A stretch of DNA of 64,000 nt from Parabacteroides sp900760525 (GTDB lineage Bacteria; Bacteroidota; Bacteroidia; Bacteroidales; Tannerellaceae). The translations under genes and the position numbers were made by a program. The notes under the pieces are model-generated. The model was not told the origin of the DNA. It saw only the letters and a program-made list of their open reading frames with translations, and made no database searches. The stretch is from contig NZ_CP187555.1 of NCBI RefSeq assembly GCF_049860805.1, forward strand, positions 2,604,001-2,668,000, written 5' to 3'. Below are positions 1 through 9,665 of this stretch, one piece after another; within the stretch, counting starts at the first letter, position 1, and each line of letters begins with the position of its first letter.

Positions 1-80
1 AGCCCGTCTTTACCAAATAAAAAACGGCATTCCATATCTGACGAAAATATGATCCGGTATACAGATGGTACTTTTGTGTA

Positions 81-126
81 AAAAAAATTCCATACCCATA
101 AATCATAAAAGAATGGGTATGGAATT
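81..126 (-). terminator. Rho-independent terminator of the lipoprotein gene
   Basis: A perfect 14-bp inverted repeat (86-99 with 113-126, AATTCCATACCCAT and its complement) lies 22 bp after the stop codon of the minus-strand lipoprotein gene. On the minus strand it is followed by seven T residues. In positions 1-80 I see no gene; a TACTTTTG box on the plus strand (69-76) is probably fortuitous. Confidence 0.85.
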
Positions 127-148
127 AAATTATATAACTAATAACTTA

Positions 149-925
149 TCAGGATGCAGATTCCTCTGGTATTACAAATGAGATAACATCAGACTGTCCC
201 TTTTTAGAACTTAAAAAATCTTCACCAACTTCATTAATATAATTAATACGAATGTTTACAGAAGTATTGCCTGCAGCTTTTTCAACAGGACGTTTCCGTG
301 ACAAAAATTGACTTAAATCGTATACATTTGGAAAAGGAGTATCTTCTTTTACTTTATCACCATCAGCAACTTTCATCGCACGTAAATAAAAGTCATACAC
401 CCTTTTTCCTCCAACAACTACAGGATCAGCACTTGAATCATAAGAAAAATCATATTGAGTTTTCATATCGGAAGGAACATTCTCATGGTAAACAGACATA
501 AAAATATGATTATTTGCCGTAAAGGCATAATCAGCCGAATACATCTGGATAACCAATTTTTGCACAGGCATTTCATTAGAGAATAATGCAGTCGTATCTG
601 TTATTGAACCTTGCGTATAGACTTCTGCATATTTTTCTAACGCAGAAACAGTTGCAACCGTATATTTATTGGAAGTTTGAGCATCCCAATCCACTGAATA
701 AGCATAAGCGACATATTCACCACCGGACAATTGAGTATTGAATGTGCTTGAAGCAACCACACTGCCAAAATCATCTTTTACGACGATTCCACCAGCATCC
801 ATGCTTAAAGTAGAATATCCTAATGCCATCCCGCTTGACGTATTACCGCCGCCGTCCAAACAAGAGGTTAACGAAAACATACCTGCAGCGATTGCTGCCA
901 ATCCTAAAACTTTAAGTTTCTTCAT
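149..925 (-). CDS. Exported lipoprotein, possibly NigD-like
   Basis: 258 residues. The first 21 residues are a signal peptide ending in a lipobox (L-T-S-C, Cys22), so the mature protein should be a membrane-anchored lipoprotein, probably facing the periplasm or cell surface. The rest is polar and beta-rich with no enzymatic motif I recognise. The overall style (short lipoprotein leader, CLDGGGN start of the mature part) resembles the NigD-like lipoproteins of Bacteroidales, but that assignment is by general resemblance only. It lies 47 bp downstream of the sigma/anti-sigma-like pair on the same strand, so it may be cotranscribed with it or be a target of that sigma factor. A strong terminator follows. 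Confidence 0.7.
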   Translation of the reverse strand: MKKLKVLGLAAIAAGMFSLTSCLDGGGNTSSGMALGYSTLSMDAGGIVVKDDFGSVVASSTFNTQLSGGEYVAYAYSVDWDAQTSNKYTVATVSALEKYAEVYTQGSITDTTALFSNEMPVQKLVIQMYSADYAFTANNHIFMSVYHENVPSDMKTQYDFSYDSSADPVVVGGKRVYDFYLRAMKVADGDKVKEDTPFPNVYDLSQFLSRKRPVEKAAGNTSVNIRINYINEVGEDFLSSKKGQSDVISFVIPEESAS

Positions 926-972
926 TTTACTGTTCTTTAATTTTATATTGTTTATTATTTATTTGTTCTTAT

Positions 973-2223
973 TCAAAAGCCGAAACGGAAACCCGCCTGC
1001 AAATTCACATTAAAGGGTTTTTCGGAACGGATCGTTTCGATATCGCTTCCGTTATCGAAATAATAGTCAGCCCCCACTTCTGCATAAATACTTAAGAAAC
1101 GGAGTAAGGGATAGCTGGCACCGGCACGGGCATTCACAGACCACAGCCATTCTTTCATACGGATATGCTTCTTCTCGTGACGGATTTCATTCTGTTCCAC
1201 AAATATTTTGGAATTCAGCTTACCGGCTACATTGACCTCAGTCATGCCACCTGCCGCTGCATAAAATTGGATACGCTTCCATTCCGCAATCTTATAAGAC
1301 AGAGAAAGAGGAATTCCGATAAAATGTAACTTTTGTTTAGTTTCGCCATGATATACAGCTCCGGTCTCCCATTCGGAAGAAAGGAGAGTATAGTTTAAAC
1401 CGGATTGGAGAGAAAAACGGTCATTCAAAGAATAACTGACACCCAATCCGACCGAAACCGGTGTCTTATGATGAATATTCGTTTTCGGGAACTGGCTATT
1501 GAAATACGGAGAATTCAATTGCAACAACTCCTGATCTGTCATCAACGTATTCTTCAAAGCATAGGCATTTATGGAGTTCGATGTCCCGGCACTCACACTA
1601 CCGCCTCCCATTCCGAAGCCCCATCTTTTTACCCGCTCCTTCTTTTCTTCTTTTTTCACTGGCGCTGCATCTGCAAGTAAAGAACGTGTTTCAACGGGTA
1701 CTGCCGTCTCCGCCACTTCGGATGCTTCGGCTGCCTCGGAAGAAACCACAGCGACAGTATCATTGTCTTCCGACGAAAAAGCAATGTCGTCTTCCGTTAT
1801 ATCCGACCGGAATGCAGTGGCAGCCACAACTTGTGCAACGGCACGTTTGGCCACCCGGTTAACCGGCACGGAAGCTGCAACAGCTATTTTATTTGGGGAC
1901 GGTTGAACAGGGACAGCTGATGTCACAGACTCGGACTGTTCGGTCAATCGGCTCTCTACGGCCTCGGTTTCTTTCAGGATCGTTTCGGCTACAGGTAGAC
2001 GGTCCTGATCCTGGTTAGAGACATAAACGCCACCCGTTACGACTAATAAAGAAATAACGGCGGCAGCCACCCAATAACGTAAAGTCCGCCGGAAAGGGAC
2101 AGACTTTTTAACCGGCAGGCGGTTGGCTATCGCCTCCCAATCGTCCGGCATCGTATCCGCTTCAAAGTCCTGCAACTTCGAACGGAACAAATCGTCAAAT
2201 GTATCTCTTTCCTTATCCATCAT
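973..2223 (-). CDS. Membrane-anchored sigma-factor partner with C-terminal beta-barrel-like domain
   Basis: 416 residues. Residues 1-45 are a soluble, acidic segment; one membrane helix spans about 50-69; a low-complexity Ala/Val/Glu region follows to about 195; residues 200-416 form repeated amphipathic strands rich in Gly and Tyr (GVSYSLNDRFSLQSGLNYT type) as in PorT/OmpA-like outer membrane barrels. The gene begins 10 bp after the ECF sigma gene on the same strand, the usual place of an anti-sigma factor. I infer that the N-terminal part holds the sigma factor and the C-terminal part senses an envelope state. No classical RseA or FecR motif is visible. The start could be either of two adjacent ATG codons. 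Confidence 0.7.
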   Translation of the reverse strand: MMDKERDTFDDLFRSKLQDFEADTMPDDWEAIANRLPVKKSVPFRRTLRYWVAAAVISLLVVTGGVYVSNQDQDRLPVAETILKETEAVESRLTEQSESVTSAVPVQPSPNKIAVAASVPVNRVAKRAVAQVVAATAFRSDITEDDIAFSSEDNDTVAVVSSEAAEASEVAETAVPVETRSLLADAAPVKKEEKKERVKRWGFGMGGGSVSAGTSNSINAYALKNTLMTDQELLQLNSPYFNSQFPKTNIHHKTPVSVGLGVSYSLNDRFSLQSGLNYTLLSSEWETGAVYHGETKQKLHFIGIPLSLSYKIAEWKRIQFYAAAGGMTEVNVAGKLNSKIFVEQNEIRHEKKHIRMKEWLWSVNARAGASYPLLRFLSIYAEVGADYYFDNGSDIETIRSEKPFNVNLQAGFRFGF

Positions 2224-2233
2224 TTCTTTTTAC

Positions 2234-2761
2234 TCAATACAATTCATTAATCCTGCGTTGTAATAATTGTTTGGCACGCGTAAACTGCGACCGGGATGTA
2301 CTCTCTGTGATATTCATCATCTCGCTGATCTCCTTATGCGAATAACCTTCTATCGCGAACAGGTTAAACACCGTACGAAAACCGGCAGGAAGTTCTTGCA
2401 CTAATTTCATCAACTCGACTGCCGACATATCGGATATGGCTGAACTGTCCGGATGGATCAATTCCGCCGTATTATCCAGATCGGTAGCCTCACGCAAAAC
2501 ATCCGATTTACGCAAATACTCCAACGCACAATTGACAAAGATCTTTCGCATCCACCCTTCAAATGACCCGATTCCCGAATAAGAGTCTATGCTGGTGAAG
2601 ACTTTTACAAAACCATCCTGTAGCAAATCACGGGCAGTCTCCCTGTCGCTAACATAACGCAGACAAACCCCCATCATTTTGCGGGAATACGTTTCGTACA
2701 GCTCCTTCTGAGCCAGCCTTTCCCCCTTCTTACAACCCTCTATCAGTTGTTTCTCCGTCAT
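2234..2761 (-). CDS. ECF-type RNA polymerase sigma factor
   Basis: 175 residues, normal for ECF (extracytoplasmic function) sigma factors. Region 2 (about residues 20-90) carries the typical DLLQDGFVKVF and FEGWMRKIFVNCALEYLRK stretches for core binding and -10 recognition. Region 4 (about 120-170) has the helix-turn-helix GYSHKEISEMMNITESTSRSQ. It precedes the membrane-anchored partner by 10 bp, suggesting a sigma/anti-sigma operon. A possible vegetative promoter -7 box (TATCTTTG, minus strand, 2865-2872) lies about 100 bp upstream. Which genes it controls cannot be read from the sequence; the adjacent lipoprotein is a candidate. Confidence 0.92.
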   Translation of the reverse strand: MTEKQLIEGCKKGERLAQKELYETYSRKMMGVCLRYVSDRETARDLLQDGFVKVFTSIDSYSGIGSFEGWMRKIFVNCALEYLRKSDVLREATDLDNTAELIHPDSSAISDMSAVELMKLVQELPAGFRTVFNLFAIEGYSHKEISEMMNITESTSRSQFTRAKQLLQRRINELY

Positions 2762-2850
2762 TTAGTGTGTGTCTTCATGCCCTTTTCAGGGCTGTACATT
2801 TATTATGATGTTCAGATTATCCGAAACGCTGCATTCCGGATAAAATATTT

Positions 2851-3069
2851 TTATTGAAAACGCACAAAGATACTGTATTCTGACAAATAATCAGAACCGG
2901 TTCCAATTTTTTTGGCAGGGTCAACCGGGCAGCCTGCCCTTTTATCCACAGGGGTAACTTCCATTCCTATTTTCTTAAAGTCGGAAGTCAATTTCGTTTT
3001 GGAAGTCTTATCGGCACGATAGGTAACGACCGCCGTACGGGTAGCCAGATATGTCACAGACTTTTTCAT
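2851..3069 (-). CDS. Small basic protein of unknown function
   Basis: 72 residues from the start MKKSV; three further in-frame codons upstream would overlap a -7 promoter box (TATCTTTG on the minus strand, 3076-3083), so I prefer the ATG at 3069. The product is Lys-rich with one Cys and no signal peptide. I do not recognise a family. If the promoter box is real, the message would have almost no leader. It lies between the GH10-like gene and the ECF sigma gene, all on the minus strand. Confidence 0.5.
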   Translation of the reverse strand: MKKSVTYLATRTAVVTYRADKTSKTKLTSDFKKIGMEVTPVDKRAGCPVDPAKKIGTGSDYLSEYSIFVRFQ

Positions 3070-3119
3070 CCGGCACAAAGATATAGCATTCCGGAAGTCT
3101 CTTCCACAAACCGTTTATA

Positions 3120-4598
3120 TTATTTAGGAAATTTGGTAAGATAGTAATAGGTTTCTTTCGAAAGCACGCTTTCGATATGGTAGCGGGTGGAAGATGAAAC
3201 GGAAAATGTATATCCCCGCTCCGAAGCCGTATCGACAGGTAGATAAATGGAAGTATCCCGAATTCCCGTCATCAGGATATTCCGGGCGGATGCGGGGTCG
3301 ATCGAATCTGTCAGCGAATAATAGACGGTGTAAGTCAACACATCCTTTTCCGAATCCGGTTTCCGCCAGGAGAGTTTCAACTCATCTCCTTCTTTTTCTA
3401 TCCGTACCTCTTCCGGGGCTGTGGGAACCGTATCGTTCAACCAGGACAAAGGCGGAAGCTGGGCCGGATATTTATAATAGTTATCTTTCAACTCGTCGTA
3501 TAGCCCTTTTGTATTGTCGAGGATGTTCGCACAACGGAAAAATGTACAGCCAGCGCCTCCATAGTAACGACTGTAGTCGATCTGGTCCGTTATGTCGTTG
3601 ACGGTCCAGTCCGCCTCTTCTTTCAGCATCCGGTATGCACCCAATCCGGGAACCACCAGGCGCCCGTTGCAGTTATCGACCCAATTATCGACAAAGGGGA
3701 AAAAGTTATCATGCAGGTAATACATCATCGGGACGATCATATCCTGCTTTCCGTTCTGCATCCACATTTTCGGATCCTGAAAGACGCTTTCGTAAGCCGT
3801 CCATCCGGCGTTCGGGACACGTTCGATGCGATTGTATTTACCGAGCGGGGAACTGCTGACCTGCACCCAAGGCTTTACCGATTTCACCCAGTCGTAAATA
3901 CGGTAAACCATCTTATTGATATTCTCCCGGCGCCATTCGGCCAACGGGCGTTTTTTACCATATTTATTATAAAGGGATTTATCGGGGAAAGATTTGGCCT
4001 GTTCCGGATAACGGATATAATCGAAATGGATTCCGTCGATATCGTATCCGTTCACCAGTTCTTTCACTAAGGACAAAATATAGTCGGAAGTTCCGGGAAC
4101 ACCGGGGTCCAGATACCATTCGCCGTTATGACGCTTGCACAGTTTCGGCTGGCGCTTGACAACAGAGAGTTTTCCCTGTTCTTTTACGCTTTTGTCCGTT
4201 CCCAATGGGAAGGTGACGAACCAGGCATGGCATTCCATCCCGCGTTTGTGACATTCGTCGATCACGAAAGCCAGCGGATCATATCCCGGCATCGTTCCGT
4301 ATTTTCCGGAGAAAGTCTTGCTTGCCGGTTCTATAGCCGAACGCCAGATAACGTCGCCACGCAAACGGACCTGCAGAAAGACTGTATTGAAATTCGCATC
4401 CTGCAACCGGTCCAAGATGTCGCAAACGTCGCGTTGCTGTACCCGTCGCCCGGCCTCCGTCGTTGCCGGCTTATGCGGCCAGTCCAAACCATAGACGGTT
4501 GTCAGCCACACGCCTCGAATCTCACGCTTGGGAGGTTCGGCCGCATTCGAAACTTGTATCAATAACAGGAGTAATAACGACAGGCAATACTTTCTCAT
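3120..4598 (-). CDS. GH10-like (GHL10/DUF187) glycoside hydrolase with C-terminal FnIII domain
   Basis: 492 residues from MRKYC (an ATG three codons upstream at 4607 is possible). A signal peptide (about 1-20) is followed by the family hallmark EIRGVWLTTVYGLDWP and a TIM-barrel-like domain to about residue 380, with GYDIDGIHFDYIRYP as the likely active-site strand. A fibronectin type III-like domain (about 395-490, with LSWRKP and LTYTVYYS) closes the protein. Relatives are YddW-type exported hydrolases whose substrates are poorly known, possibly cell-wall or other glycans. It starts only a few bases after the glycerophosphodiesterase gene and is probably cotranscribed with it. Confidence 0.85.
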   Translation of the reverse strand: MRKYCLSLLLLLLIQVSNAAEPPKREIRGVWLTTVYGLDWPHKPATTEAGRRVQQRDVCDILDRLQDANFNTVFLQVRLRGDVIWRSAIEPASKTFSGKYGTMPGYDPLAFVIDECHKRGMECHAWFVTFPLGTDKSVKEQGKLSVVKRQPKLCKRHNGEWYLDPGVPGTSDYILSLVKELVNGYDIDGIHFDYIRYPEQAKSFPDKSLYNKYGKKRPLAEWRRENINKMVYRIYDWVKSVKPWVQVSSSPLGKYNRIERVPNAGWTAYESVFQDPKMWMQNGKQDMIVPMMYYLHDNFFPFVDNWVDNCNGRLVVPGLGAYRMLKEEADWTVNDITDQIDYSRYYGGAGCTFFRCANILDNTKGLYDELKDNYYKYPAQLPPLSWLNDTVPTAPEEVRIEKEGDELKLSWRKPDSEKDVLTYTVYYSLTDSIDPASARNILMTGIRDTSIYLPVDTASERGYTFSVSSSTRYHIESVLSKETYYYLTKFPK

Positions 4599-4611
4599 TT
4601 CACACATTTAT

Positions 4612-5388
4612 TCAGCGGTACAAATGTACTGCTTTTTGCGCTTCTTCGGGATAGTCTGTAGTCAAAAAGTCTACACGATTTTCGATCATCTCTTTCATTA
4701 CCAGAGGATCATCTACCGTCCAGACATTGATTTTCAATTTTAGGTCTTTTGCTTCGGTAAACCATTCAGGATGCTTTTGCATAACCTTATAATTATAATC
4801 GAGACCGGCAAAACCGAGTTCCTTCAACTGCTTCGGAGACAAGTCGCCGTTCAGGTAGTAGACCGGTGTCTTCGGGGACAGGCGGTGCAGTTCTTTGGCT
4901 GCTTCGAGGCTGAAAGCAATATATTCGGTACGCTTCGTCAATTTCTTGCCGTTCACCATGTCGACGGCAATCTTAGCCGCCTCCCGATCCCGCTGGGGAG
5001 TCGCATGGGATTTCAATTCGAAAATAAGTTTGGTCTTTTTCAGTTTCTTCGCCCTGTCCAGATATTGCTCCAATGTCGGGAGCGTTTCGCCATTCGGGAG
5101 TTTCAGGTCTTTAAGTTCCGCATAAGTAGTCGTCTGGATATGTTTTCCCTGAATCTTGCTATCATGAAACACTACCGGGACATTATCTGCAGTCAGATGC
5201 ACGTCGAACTCGGAGCCATAGACTTTGATTTCATTCGCCCGTTCCAACGAACGAATAGAGTTTTGGGCGGAACCTTCCGTTTTCCAATAACCGCGATGGG
5301 CAATCACCTTTGTCTTTCTTTTAGCCGACACAGGAGCTGCGACCAGCACGCACAAAAGAAGAAGAAGAGAGAATTTTAATTGTTTCAT
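4612..5388 (-). CDS. Glycerophosphodiester phosphodiesterase, exported
   Basis: 258 residues with a signal peptide (1-22). The GDPD barrel starts with the signature KVIAHRGYW, followed by the metal-binding GSEFDVHLTADNVPVVFHD stretch and a C-terminal INVWTVDDP motif, which together define the family. It should split glycerophosphodiesters from lipid headgroups into glycerol 3-phosphate and an alcohol in the periplasm. The length is normal for bacterial GDPDs. The next gene begins within a few bases, so the two form a pair. Confidence 0.93.
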   Translation of the reverse strand: MKQLKFSLLLLLCVLVAAPVSAKRKTKVIAHRGYWKTEGSAQNSIRSLERANEIKVYGSEFDVHLTADNVPVVFHDSKIQGKHIQTTTYAELKDLKLPNGETLPTLEQYLDRAKKLKKTKLIFELKSHATPQRDREAAKIAVDMVNGKKLTKRTEYIAFSLEAAKELHRLSPKTPVYYLNGDLSPKQLKELGFAGLDYNYKVMQKHPEWFTEAKDLKLKINVWTVDDPLVMKEMIENRVDFLTTDYPEEAQKAVHLYR

Positions 5389-5416
5389 AAAGTAGTATTT
5401 TTATCAGTATTATCCT

Positions 5417-6373
5417 CTATTTTCCAATCTCCGACAAATACCGTTCCGCCTCGATCGCAGCCGCGCAACCGCTACCGGCGGCAGTAATAGCCTGACGATA
5501 ATGCGGGTCAGCCACGTCACCGGCAGCAAATACCCCCGGCACTCTTGTTTTAGGCGTGCCCGGAATTGTCTTGATGTAGCCGATTTCGTCTGTTTCCACC
5601 CAGGGTTTGAATATTTTGGAGTTCGGGGTATGACCGATAGCCAGGAAGAAACCGTCGATTGCGATATCCACTTTTTCTTCGTCCGGTTCGCCCATGCGTT
5701 TTACTAAATGTGCGCCTTCCACGCCATCTTCACCGAAAAGACCGATCGTGTTATGTTCGAATAAGACCGTGATATTCGGAGTGTTCAGTACACGTTCCTG
5801 CATCACTTTCGATGCACGCAAATACGGTTTACGGACAATCAGATAAACATGTTTTGCCAAGCTGGACAAGTACAGTGCCTCTTCACAAGCCGTATCACCA
5901 CCGCCAACGACAGCCACCACTTTCTTACGATAGAAGAAACCGTCACACGTAGCACAAGCCGAAACACCCATACCAGCGTATTTTTGCTCATCCGGCAACC
6001 CTAAATATTTGGCAGTCGCTCCGGTCGAGATGATCAACGTTTCCGCTTCGATTACTTTCTCACCGTCAATCGTTACCTTATATGGTGCTGCCGACAAGTC
6101 TGTTTCAGTCGCAATGCCAATACGGATATCCGCACCGAAGCGGGCAGCCTGTTGTTTCAAATCTTCCATCAATTCCGTACCGGTAACACCTTCAGGATAG
6201 CCAGGAAAATTTTCAACTTCGGTTGTAGTCGTAAGTTGTCCGCCCGGCTGAATACCTTCGTAAAGGACAGGAGACAGGTTTGCACGTGAAGCATAGATAG
6301 CTGCCGTATAACCGGCAGGGCCCGAACCGATAATCAGGCAACGAACTTTTTCATTCTGAGTTGTATTCATCAT
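5417..6373 (-). CDS. trxB: Thioredoxin-disulfide reductase
   Basis: About 318 residues from MMNTTQNEK. An upstream in-frame ATG at 6418 overlaps the lolA stop, but the intervening codons (Lys/Ile/Leu-rich) look like AT-rich spacer, so I prefer 6373. The FAD-binding GSGPAGYTAAIYASRA is at the N-terminus, the redox-active CATC lies near residue 140, the NADPH-binding GGGDTACEEA follows, and GVFAAGDV closes the FAD domain. It regenerates reduced thioredoxin with NADPH in the cytoplasm. It follows lolA closely on the same strand. Confidence 0.96.
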   Translation of the reverse strand: MMNTTQNEKVRCLIIGSGPAGYTAAIYASRANLSPVLYEGIQPGGQLTTTTEVENFPGYPEGVTGTELMEDLKQQAARFGADIRIGIATETDLSAAPYKVTIDGEKVIEAETLIISTGATAKYLGLPDEQKYAGMGVSACATCDGFFYRKKVVAVVGGGDTACEEALYLSSLAKHVYLIVRKPYLRASKVMQERVLNTPNITVLFEHNTIGLFGEDGVEGAHLVKRMGEPDEEKVDIAIDGFFLAIGHTPNSKIFKPWVETDEIGYIKTIPGTPKTRVPGVFAAGDVADPHYRQAITAAGSGCAAAIEAERYLSEIGK

Positions 6374-6414
6374 CTTATCTTTTAATTTCCAATTTTTAAT
6401 TTTTAATTCTCCAA

Positions 6415-7083
6415 TCATCTAAGGTCTACGATTTCAGCATCGGGATAGTCTTTTTCGTTAAAAACAAAAAAGCGATCCGGTTGGTTTACTCCCGTTTCCA
6501 TTTTACCGATACGAATCGTATTACTGATCCCATTCTTTGAAAAAACGGCGATCGAAGCAGGAAGACCGGAAAACTTCTCGATCTGGAGTTCCACCCGTAC
6601 GATATCGCTTTTCTTTTTGGGAGTCAGCTCAATGTCATAGGCGGCTTTACCGTTCGGGGCCGTACTCTCGCCCTTATATTTGGCGGTAAAACCTTTTTTA
6701 TAGGAACGGAGCAACAGGGCCGGATTGGTAGCCTGCAACTCTTCGCCGGTCGGATTGGAGATATTGACTTCTTCGTTGCGTTCGAGAAACGACCATTGCG
6801 TCGTACCGTCGAACCAGGTAATCATGTCCGGAGTCTTCAGTACGAACTTATCTCCTTTGATATCGACCGTACCGTCAAAACTTTCCGATACTTTCTGCAC
6901 ATCTGAGCGCGTCTGCATCGTAAAATAAGCAGTCAAACCGTTAGAATCTTCATAAGCGGAAGCTGCCTTATCCAGGATGGAAGTGGCGTTCTGCGCCAAT
7001 ACTCGCATTCCGAATGCAGCCCAAATGCACAGGAAGACAGCAACCGAAATGCGGCAAACTTTTATTTTATTTTTTCTTTTCAT
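6415..7083 (-). CDS. lolA: Outer-membrane lipoprotein carrier protein LolA
   Basis: About 222 residues from MKRKN (an ATG six codons upstream at 7101 is also possible). An N-terminal signal sequence ends at the Ala-Gln near residue 31. The remainder is the half-barrel LolA/LolB fold (SNGLTAYFTMQTRSD and DGTVDIKGDKFVLKTPDMITWFDG stretches). It ferries lipoproteins across the periplasm from the LolCDE exporter to the outer membrane. The gene directly follows ftsK on the same strand, an arrangement seen in Bacteroidetes. Confidence 0.88.
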   Translation of the reverse strand: MKRKNKIKVCRISVAVFLCIWAAFGMRVLAQNATSILDKAASAYEDSNGLTAYFTMQTRSDVQKVSESFDGTVDIKGDKFVLKTPDMITWFDGTTQWSFLERNEEVNISNPTGEELQATNPALLLRSYKKGFTAKYKGESTAPNGKAAYDIELTPKKKSDIVRVELQIEKFSGLPASIAVFSKNGISNTIRIGKMETGVNQPDRFFVFNEKDYPDAEIVDLR

Positions 7084-7138
7084 TCTATTCTTTGTTATCA
7101 TAATTGATGATTTACCGACATCTCTTGTCAGTTTTCTT

Positions 7139-9643
7139 TTATTTCAATGAATTCAATAATTGCTCCAAACTGTATTCATCCTGAATCAATACCTGGCGGG
7201 CCTTGCTACCCTCGAAAGGACCGACGATGCCCGCGGCCTCCAGCTGGTCCATCAGGCGGCCTGCACGGTTGTAACCGATTGCAAACTTGCGCTGGATGAG
7301 CGAGGTCGAACCCTGCTGCTGGATCACGATCAGGCGGGCGGCCTCATCGAACAACGGATCGCGATCCGACAGATCTACCGCTCCGGCGACAGAAGAATCT
7401 CCGCCTTCACCTATATATTCAGGCAACAGATAAGCCGTCGGATAAGCCACCTGTGCACCGACATAATTTACGATATCTTCCACTTCTGGCGTATCGACAA
7501 ACGCACACTGAACACGTGTCGGCTCACTGCTTCCGGTAATCAGGATCAACATATCGCCCTTACCGATCAGGCGGTTAGCCCCCGGAGTATCCAGAATCGT
7601 ACGGGAGTCGATCTGCGACATCACCTTAAAAGCGATACGGCTCGGAAAGTTACTCTTGATCGTACCGGTGATCACCTTCGTATCCGGGCGCTGGGTGGCC
7701 AGGATCATGTGGATGCCGACCGCACGGGCCTTGGCCGCGATACGCGAGATCGGCAACTCGATTTCTTTGCCGGAAGTCGCGATCAGGTCGGCAAACTCAT
7801 CGACGATCGCCACGATATAAGGCAGGAACCGATGTCCTTTCTCCGGATTCAGGCGACGGGAAATAAATTTCTCATTGTATTCCTTTATATTACGCGCCGA
7901 AGCCTCCACAAGCAACTTATAACGGTTCTCCATCTCGATCACCAATGAATTCAGGGTTGCCACGGCATCGCCCGGCTCCGTCACGATCGGTTTGTCGGCA
8001 TTCGGCAATTTCGCCAAATAATGCCGTTCGATCTTCGAATAAATACTAAATTCCACCTGTTTGGGATCGACCATCACGAACTTCAGTTCGGCCGGGTGCT
8101 TCTTATACAGCAAAGAGGTGATAATCGCATTCAAGCCGACCGATTTACCTTGTCCGGTCGCACCAGCCACCAACAGGTGGGGAGTCTTGCACAAGTCGAA
8201 CATAAACACCTCGTTGACAATCGTCTTTCCGATCGCCACCGGCAAGTCATACGAACATTCCTGGAATTTGCGCGAAGCGACCACCGACTGCATGGAAACA
8301 GTCTGCGGTTTATTATTCGGGACCTCGATCCCGATCGTTCCCTTACCCGGCATCGGCGCGATAATACGTATCTGCAAGGCGGAAAGGCTCAAAGCAATAT
8401 CATCTTCCAGGTTTTTAATCTTAGAAATACGCACACCGGCTTCCGGGACAATCTCATAGAGCGTGACCGTCGGTCCAACCGTCGCCTTGATAGAGGCGAT
8501 ATTGATACCGAAATCTTCCAACGTCTGCTTGATCATCTGCTGGTTTTCTTCCAATTCTTCACGGTTCACCTCGACATTACCCGAATCGTAGAACTTCAAC
8601 AAATCGAGTGTCGGGAATACATAGCGGGACAAGTCTAAGCGCGGATCGTATTTACCCAATTGGGACTGGTCAAAAGTCTCCTCGTCTTCCGGCACTTCCA
8701 CTTCAAAAGTCGTACCACCATCGGCGGTTGCCTCGATAACCGGATCATCCCCCCGGGCTACTTCAAATTCAAAATCATTCTTTTGCGGAACATCCTTTTC
8801 CACCGGCATTCTCTTTTCTTCCTCGGCTTTCCGCATTTCGGTTTCCGTATCGAAAACATATTCGTCCGGTCGGATCATATCTTCCTCTTCCTCGCGATAC
8901 GTCGCAGACCGAGGAGCTGCCGCCGGTTTTTCAACCGGAACATAAACTTCCGTTTCCCCTTCCTCTTCCGGAACTTCCGGCGTTTCGCTCTTTTCACGTT
9001 TCAAACGGTTCTTCAACCATCCGAAAGAGAAGACATTTTGCAGGAACGGAATCGTCCGTTTGCTGGTAAAGATCGCTATAATCAGGAACAGGCCGATCAA
9101 TAGCAGGATCGTGCCCGGTATGCCGATATTATTCATCATCACTTCCGATAAATAATATCCGTGCTGCCCCCCCAGATAAATAAATGTATCTTCATATCCG
9201 CTGATAAAGACAAAAGCGAAAAACAGCGATCCCCATATCAGCATAGCCGCACTGAACAGAAAACGTTTCAGCAACGACACCCGGCTCAAGTTCATCAACT
9301 TTGCCCCGACCGAACCGAGAAAAAACAAGATCAGGAATGAAGAAATCCCAAACCACCGGTTCATCAGCAAATCCGCAAGGTAAGCCCCGCGCACGCCTGT
9401 CCAGTTCTCTACCGATCCACGGTTAATCACCAGGTCCGATAGCGGTATATTCTCGATCTTGCTCTGATCCGCTCCTCCCGTGAAGAAGAATGAAATCAAA
9501 GCCAGGCCGACATATATGGTAATAATGGAAATCACTAATCCGGTAATAAAACGGGTTCGCTCGCAGGTAAAGAAGTCTCGAATCTTCTTAAACTTACTCT
9601 CCCCGTTATTCGTATTTTGTTTTGTAGTCGTCTTTTTAGCCAT
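7139..9643 (-). CDS. ftsK: DNA translocase FtsK/SpoIIIE
   Basis: 834 residues, the usual length. Four membrane helices occupy about residues 30-200; an acidic, Pro/Glu-rich linker follows to about 330; then the FtsK alpha/beta motor with Walker A GATGQGKS near residue 490, the Walker B-type stretch IVAIVDEFADL, and a C-terminal winged-helix gamma domain (LIQRKFAIGYNRAGRLMDQLEAAGIVGP) that reads polar KOPS sequences. It pumps DNA through the closing septum and activates XerCD dimer resolution. A -7 box TACATTTG (minus strand, 9666-9673) lies about 25 bp upstream of the start. Confidence 0.97.
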   Translation of the reverse strand: MAKKTTTKQNTNNGESKFKKIRDFFTCERTRFITGLVISIITIYVGLALISFFFTGGADQSKIENIPLSDLVINRGSVENWTGVRGAYLADLLMNRWFGISSFLILFFLGSVGAKLMNLSRVSLLKRFLFSAAMLIWGSLFFAFVFISGYEDTFIYLGGQHGYYLSEVMMNNIGIPGTILLLIGLFLIIAIFTSKRTIPFLQNVFSFGWLKNRLKREKSETPEVPEEEGETEVYVPVEKPAAAPRSATYREEEEDMIRPDEYVFDTETEMRKAEEEKRMPVEKDVPQKNDFEFEVARGDDPVIEATADGGTTFEVEVPEDEETFDQSQLGKYDPRLDLSRYVFPTLDLLKFYDSGNVEVNREELEENQQMIKQTLEDFGINIASIKATVGPTVTLYEIVPEAGVRISKIKNLEDDIALSLSALQIRIIAPMPGKGTIGIEVPNNKPQTVSMQSVVASRKFQECSYDLPVAIGKTIVNEVFMFDLCKTPHLLVAGATGQGKSVGLNAIITSLLYKKHPAELKFVMVDPKQVEFSIYSKIERHYLAKLPNADKPIVTEPGDAVATLNSLVIEMENRYKLLVEASARNIKEYNEKFISRRLNPEKGHRFLPYIVAIVDEFADLIATSGKEIELPISRIAAKARAVGIHMILATQRPDTKVITGTIKSNFPSRIAFKVMSQIDSRTILDTPGANRLIGKGDMLILITGSSEPTRVQCAFVDTPEVEDIVNYVGAQVAYPTAYLLPEYIGEGGDSSVAGAVDLSDRDPLFDEAARLIVIQQQGSTSLIQRKFAIGYNRAGRLMDQLEAAGIVGPFEGSKARQVLIQDEYSLEQLLNSLK

Positions 9644-9665
9644 TACATATTAAATTTACAACTCG

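Noticed and set aside
69..76. Plus-strand -7 box TACTTTTG near the left edge
   Set aside because: It is followed at once by a terminator hairpin and no plus-strand gene, so it is probably chance.
7160..8638. Long plus-strand frames opposite ftsK
   Set aside because: They are antisense shadows of a well-conserved gene with no promoter or known family.
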